A program made the position numbers and the translations under genes. A stretch of DNA of 64,000 nt from Chitinivorax sp. PXF-14. GTDB lineage: Bacteria > Pseudomonadota > Gammaproteobacteria > Burkholderiales > SCOH01. The notes beneath the pieces were generated by a model. It saw nothing but the letters and a program-made list of their open reading frames with translations. It did no database searches and was not told where the DNA came from. The stretch lies in assembly GCF_040812015.1 (NCBI RefSeq), contig NZ_JBFNXJ010000004.1, positions 124,001 through 188,000 on the forward strand, given 5' to 3'. Of this stretch, positions 58,566 to 64,000 are shown piece by piece. Each line of letters opens with the position of its first letter. The first letter of the stretch is position 1.

Positions 58566-60560
58566 TCAGAATCGGTATTGGCCGTTGACGAACCAGCCAC
58601 GACCCGGCGACGGGTAGCCGTCCACCAGCTGGTAGTTGCGGTCGAACAGGTTGCTGGCGCCGGCCTCGACGGTGACGGCCTTGATCGGCGACCACGCGAG
58701 CTTGAGGTCGGATGTGGCATAGCTGCCGAGTTCGACCGTGTTCGAGCTCCAGCGGCTGCTCTCGTACTGGGTGAACCACACCGCGTGCCAGCCGGGCAGG
58801 AAGCCCCAGTCGGCGTAGCCGGTGAGCTTGTTGCGCGGCGTGCCGGTCAGCCTGTCGCTGCTCGAACGGTTGTCGCGCGACAGCAGGGTGTAGCTGCCAC
58901 CCAGCGTGGTGTCCTGGCCGACGCGCTGGCGCAGGCCGAGCTCGAGGCCGCGCGCGACGACATGGCCGACGTTCTGCATCTGGCCACGGCCCGGCTGCAC
59001 GTTGGAGACCATCTGGATCAGGTCGCGGATATCGCTGTAAAACACCGCCGCATCGACACTGCCGTTGGCCCAGGGCTCGCCCTGGAAGCCGATCTCGTAG
59101 TTGCGCGAGCGCTCCGGCTGCAGGTCCGGGTTTTCAATGGTGCTGCCCATGCGCAGCGAGTAGCGGTCTTTCAACGTCGGCAGCCGTGATTTGCCGGCGA
59201 TGCTGGCGTAGACGCGGCCAGCGGCGATGTCCTGATAAAGGCCGAGCTGTGCGTTATTCAACGACTTGGCCGAAGGCAGCTGGTAGATGCCCGATTCGGT
59301 CGGTTTCAGTGTGTCGCGCGACAGGCCTGCGACCAGCTGCGTCGCTTCGCCCAGCGCGTAGCGGTCTTCCAGCGCGAAGGAGTGGATGTCGTCGCGGAAG
59401 GTCGCACCGCTGTTTTGCCCGTCGCTCTCGCGGTGGGTGTCGCGCTTGACGTAGAGCAGCGCCTTCAGCGTGTGGCCCTGCAGGCGGTCGCTCGACAGCT
59501 CGGCCGAGGCGCCGTTGCTGCTGTCGTCGTAGTAGCTCTCGCCGGTGGTGGTGTTGAGCACCTTGGCCTGCACCTGGCTGTAGCTCGCGTCCTTGTAGTT
59601 GATCACCGCGTTGGCGTAGGTGTCGTGATAGACGCGCAGCTTGATGGCTTCATTGCCCGTCAGCCGCGTGGTCGACAGCAGGTAGACGCTTTCCTTGTCC
59701 CAGTAGGGCCAGCGCCAGTAGCGTGGACTCTGGGTCGGGTCGGTCACTGGCGGCTGACCCTTGGCGCCGTGCTGGTAGACGTAGCCGAGCGCATACTCGT
59801 CGCCCTCGCGGGGCAGCCAGCCGAGCTTGACCGATTTCTTGATGTCGAGATGGTCCGAGTTCAGGCGGTGGCCGCCGTCCTCGACCGCGGTAGGCTGGAA
59901 ATCGCCCGACAGCTTGAAGAAATCCTGGCTCTCGTAATCGGCGCCGGCCTGCAGATACCAGTTGTCCTGGCGCGTGCCGAGGTTGACGCTGCCGGTCCGC
60001 AGCTGGCCGCTGCCGACACCGGCGCGCACATCGCCCTCGAATGGCTTGGTCGGCTTGCGCGTCAGCAGGTTGATCGCGCCGCCCATGGCGTTGGGGCCGT
60101 ACATCATCGAGCTCATGCCCTTGGCCACCTGGATGGCCGACAGATCGGCGGTGCGGAAGCGGCCGAGATCGACATAGCCATCGTAGGGCACATAGAGCGG
60201 GATGCCATCGACGAAGATCGGCATCTGGCGCGAGTCGTAGCCGCGCACATTGATCGTCTTCTCGTTGCGGCCGTTGGTCGCGATCATGACGCCCGGCAGC
60301 AGGTTCAGCGCATCGGCGACCGTGTCGCGGTTGAAGGTCTGGAAGTCGCGGCGGGTGACGACCGATGCTGCCTGGTCCTGGTGTAGCGTGCTGCGGTTGA
60401 CGATGCGGCTGCCGGTGACGACGATGGTGCCCAGGTCGTTGGTGGCGTCGCTATCCTCGGCTGCTGCGTTCGATGCGAGGCCGAGCGAGGCGCACGCCAG
60501 CAGGACTGCATGGGCGAGCGCCCGCTGGCGCGGGAAGGTGGGTTTCTTATTGTGTTGCAT
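58566..60560 (-). CDS. TonB-dependent outer-membrane receptor
   Basis: The 664-aa protein has a signal peptide (MQHNKKPTFPRQRALAHAVL to ASNAAAE), a plug domain starting near GTIVVTGSRIVN and containing DALNLLPGVMI and NVRGYDSRQMPIFVDGIPLY, and a beta-barrel ending in ...GRGWFVNGQYRF with the terminal Phe. The ATG at 60560 follows AGGGAG; the longer frame adds a non-signal lead. It is flanked by mod genes on both sides, and its upstream region has a perfect ModE half-site (60653-60660). Uptake of a molybdenum or tungsten complex is a reasonable inference. Confidence 0.88.
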   Translation of the reverse strand: MQHNKKPTFPRQRALAHAVLLACASLGLASNAAAEDSDATNDLGTIVVTGSRIVNRSTLHQDQAASVVTRRDFQTFNRDTVADALNLLPGVMIATNGRNEKTINVRGYDSRQMPIFVDGIPLYVPYDGYVDLGRFRTADLSAIQVAKGMSSMMYGPNAMGGAINLLTRKPTKPFEGDVRAGVGSGQLRTGSVNLGTRQDNWYLQAGADYESQDFFKLSGDFQPTAVEDGGHRLNSDHLDIKKSVKLGWLPREGDEYALGYVYQHGAKGQPPVTDPTQSPRYWRWPYWDKESVYLLSTTRLTGNEAIKLRVYHDTYANAVINYKDASYSQVQAKVLNTTTGESYYDDSSNGASAELSSDRLQGHTLKALLYVKRDTHRESDGQNSGATFRDDIHSFALEDRYALGEATQLVAGLSRDTLKPTESGIYQLPSAKSLNNAQLGLYQDIAAGRVYASIAGKSRLPTLKDRYSLRMGSTIENPDLQPERSRNYEIGFQGEPWANGSVDAAVFYSDIRDLIQMVSNVQPGRGQMQNVGHVVARGLELGLRQRVGQDTTLGGSYTLLSRDNRSSSDRLTGTPRNKLTGYADWGFLPGWHAVWFTQYESSRWSSNTVELGSYATSDLKLAWSPIKAVTVEAGASNLFDRNYQLVDGYPSPGRGWFVNGQYRF

Positions 60561-60633
60561 GACGTTGATTGGCTCCCTTTGAGGTTGGCTGGCTTGATGG
60601 GCTCCACCCTCGCTGCGGTTTCCCGCAGTGTTT

Positions 60634-61125
60634 TTATTTGATGTTGTTGTGTATATAGCGATGGGCGAGCGAAGCACGCTCGTCCACCCAGGCCGCCGGC
60701 GGCGAGCTGCCCGGGCCTGTGGCGGGCAACGGCCATTCGACCGTGTCGTCGTCGGCGGCAGGCTGCTGCGCGTCGTCGTCGTCGAGCGTCAGCAGCAGCT
60801 CGGACAGGCGGTTCCAGCCCGAGCGGGGATTACCCATGCCGAGCAGCTCGCGCGCCGAGTCGCCGCCAGGGCCGATCAGGCCCAGCAGGCGGCAGGCCTG
60901 CACGCCCGCGCTATAGCGCTCGCCGTCGCAGCCGAGCCAGTTGAGCCCGGCCAGTTGCGGCAGGAAGGCCGCCAGATGTTGTCGATTGAGGCGCATCGCC
61001 GCGGCGATCTCGTCCTGGCTGGCCGGGCCGCGTTCCAGCAGCCATTCGAACAGGCCCAGTTCGAGCGCCGCGCGGACCAGCTGGAAGTGCCGGAAGCTGC
61101 AGATCAGTTGGCTGGCGTAGTCCAT
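60634..61125 (-). CDS. Methyltransferase-dimerisation-type winged-helix protein
   Basis: A 163-aa protein that matches only the N-terminal dimerisation/winged-helix region of O-methyltransferases (FRHFQLVRAALELGLFEWLLERGPASQDEIAAAMRLNRQHLAAFL); no SAM-binding domain follows. It may be a regulator or a truncated enzyme. The ATG at 61125 follows GGGAGGTGCC. It begins 34 bp after an excellent ModE box, so it is likely under ModE control together with the TonB receptor downstream. Confidence 0.7.
   Translation of the reverse strand: MDYASQLICSFRHFQLVRAALELGLFEWLLERGPASQDEIAAAMRLNRQHLAAFLPQLAGLNWLGCDGERYSAGVQACRLLGLIGPGGDSARELLGMGNPRSGWNRLSELLLTLDDDDAQQPAADDDTVEWPLPATGPGSSPPAAWVDERASLAHRYIHNNIK
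60637..60660. promoter_or_regulatory. Weak ModE-type site before the TonB receptor gene
   Basis: The right half ATATAGCG (60653-60660) is intact and identical to that of the strong site at 61159-61182; the left half TTTGATGT is poor. It lies about 80-100 bp before the TonB receptor start, overlapping the stop of the small winged-helix gene. Confidence 0.35.
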
Positions 61126-61158
61126 CTCGGCACCTCCCTCATCATCAATCATCTGTAA

Positions 61159-61182
61159 CGTTATATTGTAAAAGATATAGCG
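61159..61182. promoter_or_regulatory. Strong ModE box
   Basis: CGTTATAT-TGTAAAAG-ATATAGCG has the 8-8-8 layout of the E. coli modA operator and shares its left half and following TGT exactly. It precedes the winged-helix and TonB receptor genes. Confidence 0.8.
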
Positions 61183-61307
61183 AGGCGGCAATAGTCCAAA
61201 CGGAGGAGCCCGCGCCTGTCGATTGGCGGGGGCGCCTTGCAATGCCAGCTCTTGCTGCCGACACTGAAACCATCGGCAAGCCGCCTGCCATGGCGAAGGA
61301 GGGGGAG

Positions 61308-61958
61308 ATGAAGTTTCGCGACCGGATGCACGCCGCCGCATTGCTGGGCCAGGCCCTGCAGCGCTATCGCGGACAACGGCCGCTGGTGCTGGCCATCCCG
61401 CGCGGGGCGGTGCCCATGGGCCGTGCGCTGGCCGATGCGCTCGGCGGCGAGCTCGATGTGGTGATGGTGCGCAAGATCGGCGCGCCGTTCCAGCCTGAGT
61501 TTGCGCTGGCGGCAGTCGACGAGGCCGGCTGGGTGTACCGCAATCCGCATGGCGGCAGCGATGCGCAGACACTGCGCTACATCGAGGCCGAGCGCGAGCG
61601 GCAACTGGCGCTGATCCGCGAACGGCGTGCGCGCTACACGCCGGGCCGGGGGCCGGCCGATCCGCGCGGCCGCGTGGTGATCGTCGTCGACGATGGCTTG
61701 GCGACCGGCGCCACGATGATCGCCGCGCTGCATGCGCTGCGCGACAAGCAGCCGGCGCGGCTGGTGTGCGCGGTGCCGGTGGCGCCGTCCGATGTGCTGA
61801 GCAAGATCGGGCCGCTGGCGGACGAGGTGGTCTGCCTCGCCACACCCACCGACTTCAGCGCGGTCGGGCAGTTTTACGAGCGTTTCGACCAGGTCGAGGA
61901 TGCCGAGGTGGTGGCTGTGCTGCACGGCACGGCGGGCGGGCCTGCCGGGCAAGACTGA
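61308..61958 (+). CDS. Phosphoribosyltransferase family protein
   Basis: The 216-aa protein has a PRT fold with the PRPP-binding loop VIVVDDGLATGATMIAAL. It opens MKFRDRMHAAALLGQALQRYR and includes VLAIPRGAVPMGRALADAL, the layout of ComF-unrelated PRTases that often sit beside stress hydrolases. The start at 61308 is preferred since AGGAGGGGG ends five bases before it; ATGs at 61242 and 61290 are poorer. Substrate unknown. Confidence 0.85.
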   Translation: MKFRDRMHAAALLGQALQRYRGQRPLVLAIPRGAVPMGRALADALGGELDVVMVRKIGAPFQPEFALAAVDEAGWVYRNPHGGSDAQTLRYIEAERERQLALIRERRARYTPGRGPADPRGRVVIVVDDGLATGATMIAALHALRDKQPARLVCAVPVAPSDVLSKIGPLADEVVCLATPTDFSAVGQFYERFDQVEDAEVVAVLHGTAGGPAGQD

Positions 61959-61971
61959 CGCGGCCCTGGGC

Positions 61972-62133
61972 TCAAGGCCTATGGCCGAGCCTGAGGCCGG
62001 CGATTTCCAGGCCCGCGCCCACGGCGAGCAGCAGGTAGCCCACGCCGCCCGCGGTGGCGGACCAGATCAGGAAGGCCCCGGCGATCAGCAGGGTGACGAC
62101 GGCGGTGCGTCGTTTGGCTGGGTGTCGCAGCAT
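61972..62133 (-). CDS. Small membrane protein
   Basis: A 53-aa protein with a basic N-terminus (MLRHPAKRRTA) and two hydrophobic helices. AAGGAG nine bases upstream supports the ATG at 62133. Function unknown; the short hairpin-like topology is common in stress-related membrane peptides. Confidence 0.6.
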   Translation of the reverse strand: MLRHPAKRRTAVVTLLIAGAFLIWSATAGGVGYLLLAVGAGLEIAGLRLGHRP

Positions 62134-62319
62134 GGTCGTTCTCCTTGCCTGGGGAGGTTCATGCTCGTTTAGACCGCCGAACCGGAAAACGGTTGGCTGC
62201 CCCGTGCAACGTGCCGTGTGCGGCATCGCACCGTTTTCTCGACCAAGCCCCGCCCGGCGGATGGGCGAGGCCTGCAGCTTTTCCTTGATGCCTTTTTCCA
62301 CCCGATCGTCAGCGCGCGA

Positions 62320-64000
62320 TCAGCCCCGCTCGCTGCCGGCATCGACCACCGCGAGCGCCGTCATGTTGACGATGCGGCGCACGGTCGAGCTGTTGGTGAG
62401 GATATGCACCGCGCGCGCCGCGCCGAGCAGGATGGCGCCGACCGTGACGCCGCCGCCCGCGGTCACGCGCAGCAGGTTGTAGGCGATATTGGCCGCATCG
62501 ACATTGGGCATGATCAGCAGGTTGGCCTCCTGCGTCAGTGCCGAGTCGGGGAACACCGAGTTCAGGATGTCGCGCGACAGCGCCGCATCGCCGTGCATCT
62601 CGCCATCCACCATCAGCTCCGGGGCGGCCTTGCGGATCAGCTCGAGCGCGGCGCGCACCTTGGCGGCGCTAGCCGAGGTCGAGGTGCCGAAGTTGGAGTG
62701 CGACAGCAGCGCCACCGATGGCAGCACGCCGAAGCGGCGCACCTCGGCGGCCGCGAGCAGCGTGATCTCGGCCAGCTGTTCGGCCGTCGGCTCGTGGTTG
62801 ACGTGGGTGTCGCAGATGAACAGCACGCGCTCCGGCAGCATCAGCATCTGCATCGCGCCGAAGGTGTTGACGCCCGGCTGCGGGCCGATCACCTGGCGCA
62901 CGTAGTTGAGGTGCTCGCGGTAGATGCCGTGGGTGCCGCACAGCATCGCGTCGGCATGGCTGGCGCGCACCAGCATGGCGCCGATCAGCGTGGTGTTGCT
63001 GCGCATGCGCTCCTGCGCCAGCGCCGCCGTCACGCCCTGGCGCCGCGCCAGCTGGTAATAGCCCTGCCAGGCCTCGCGGTAGCGCGGGTCGTCGAGAATG
63101 TTCACACACTCGACATCGTCGTCGAGCCGCAGCCGCAGGCCGAATTTCTCGATGCGGCTCTCGATGATGTCGCGCCGGCCGATCAGCATGGGCCGCGCCA
63201 GCCCTTCGTCGACGACGATCTGTGCGGCGCGCAGCACGCGCTCGTCCTCGCCCTCGGCGTAGACCACGCGCTTGGGCGACTTGCGCGCCGCGTCGAACAC
63301 CGGCTGCATGGTGGTGCCGCTCTGGTAGACGAAGTGGTGCAGCCGCTGGCGGTAGGCCTCCATGTCCGCGATCGGGCGCGTCGCCACGCCGCTGTCCATC
63401 GCCGCCTGCGCCACGGCCGGCGCGATCTTGACGATCAGGCGCGGGTCGAAGGGCTTGGGGATCAGGTATTCGGGGCCGAAGCGCAGGCTGTCGGCGCCAT
63501 AGGCGTCGACCACCTCGTCGGGGATCTCGGCATGGGTGAGGTCGGCGATCGCGCGCACGGTGGCGAGCTTCATCTCCTCGTTGATCGTCGTCGCGCCGAC
63601 GTCGAGCGCGCCGCGGAAGATGAACGGAAAACACAGCACATTGTTGACCTGGTTCGGGTAATCCGAGCGGCCGGTGCCGATGATCGCGTCGGGTCGCACG
63701 GAGAGCGCGTCCTCGGGCATGATTTCGGGGTTCGGGTTGGCCATGGCCAGGATGATCGGCCTGGTCGCCATGCCCTTGACCATCTCAGGCTTCAGCACGC
63801 CGCCGGCCGACAGGCCGAGGAAGATGTCGGCGCCGTCGATCACCTCGGCGAGCCGGCGCGCCGACGTATCCTGCGCATAGCGCGCCTTGTTCGGGTCCAT
63901 CAGCTCGGTGCGGCCCTGGTAGACCACGCCGGCGATATCGGTGACGGTGATGTTGGCCATCGGCAGGCCGAGCCGCACCAGCAGGTCGAGGCAGGCCAGC
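62320..64000 (-). CDS. maeB: NADP-dependent malic enzyme with phosphotransacetylase domain (5' partial)
   Basis: The part in the window covers the end of the malic enzyme domain (TDIAGVVYQGRTELMDPNKARYAQDT, ANPNPEIMPEDAL, GTGRSDYPNQVNNVLCFPFIFRGALDVGA) and the whole phosphate acetyltransferase-like domain (KRVVYAEGEDERVLRAAQIVVDEGLA to LLGAARAVHILTNSSTVR). MaeB makes pyruvate and NADPH from malate; the PTA-like domain is regulatory in E. coli. The N-terminus lies beyond the window. Confidence 0.95.
   Translation of the reverse strand, partial: LACLDLLVRLGLPMANITVTDIAGVVYQGRTELMDPNKARYAQDTSARRLAEVIDGADIFLGLSAGGVLKPEMVKGMATRPIILAMANPNPEIMPEDALSVRPDAIIGTGRSDYPNQVNNVLCFPFIFRGALDVGATTINEEMKLATVRAIADLTHAEIPDEVVDAYGADSLRFGPEYLIPKPFDPRLIVKIAPAVAQAAMDSGVATRPIADMEAYRQRLHHFVYQSGTTMQPVFDAARKSPKRVVYAEGEDERVLRAAQIVVDEGLARPMLIGRRDIIESRIEKFGLRLRLDDDVECVNILDDPRYREAWQGYYQLARRQGVTAALAQERMRSNTTLIGAMLVRASHADAMLCGTHGIYREHLNYVRQVIGPQPGVNTFGAMQMLMLPERVLFICDTHVNHEPTAEQLAEITLLAAAEVRRFGVLPSVALLSHSNFGTSTSASAAKVRAALELIRKAAPELMVDGEMHGDAALSRDILNSVFPDSALTQEANLLIMPNVDAANIAYNLLRVTAGGGVTVGAILLGAARAVHILTNSSTVRRIVNMTALAVVDAGSERG

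Overview
The window is GC-rich chromosomal DNA of a betaproteobacterium, most probably of the Neisseriales (Chitinibacter/Chromobacterium relatives). I infer this from gene order (trxA-rho-rpmE; rpsU-yqeY-dnaG-rpoD next to tsaD) and protein style, not from a database search. Both ends cut genes: a tandem peptide-type ABC ATPase on the left and a malic enzyme/phosphotransacetylase fusion on the right.

Region 1 (1-32.5 kb) is mostly core genome. It holds an ABC ATPase, an S9 peptidase, an MFS carrier, a TldD/TldE-like pair, a decayed Sir2 gene, a catalase with an OxyR-like site, a GAF protein, fadD with a nearby GntR regulator, PilZ and ArsR proteins, hslR, trxA, rho, rpmE, an ArnT-like glycosyltransferase overlapping mobA, a DadA-like dehydrogenase, an EamA transporter, an ABC-F ATPase, an FMN reductase, OsmC, tsaD and the macromolecular synthesis operon ending in rpoD.

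Region 2 (32,570-51,645) is a mobilisable genomic island of about 19 kb inserted in the anticodon loop of a tRNA-Ile(CAU) gene. The 5' half of the host tRNA lies at the left border and the 3' half at the right border, with an 11-bp direct repeat. The island carries a complete, different tRNA(CAU) just inside its left end, which looks like a replacement for the gene it breaks. Next come a tyrosine integrase, an XRE regulator with twin operators, an undescribed cargo operon, a group II intron remnant, a 5'-truncated RHS gene with a GIY-YIG/URI-like toxin tip and immunity gene, a second start-less toxin tip with immunity gene, a third decayed tip, an RCC1/PKD lipoprotein, an IS481-like remnant, a complete IS1595-type element, an AlpA-like protein, a MobV-type relaxase with an iteron-bearing upstream region, two small DNA-binding proteins and an unknown 368-aa protein. 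CGGTACAGT repeats near both ends are likely recombinase arm sites.

Region 3 (51.7-64 kb) returns to host sequence: an AlpA-like ORF, a hipA-hipB pair in inverted order under a palindromic operator, and a molybdate locus (modA-modB-modC, modE, a di-Mop molbindin, a periplasmic molybdopterin-type domain, a TonB-dependent receptor and a small winged-helix protein). Two good ModE-type boxes and a weaker third tie the locus together and suggest the receptor takes part in molybdenum uptake. A phosphoribosyltransferase, a small membrane protein and maeB close the window.
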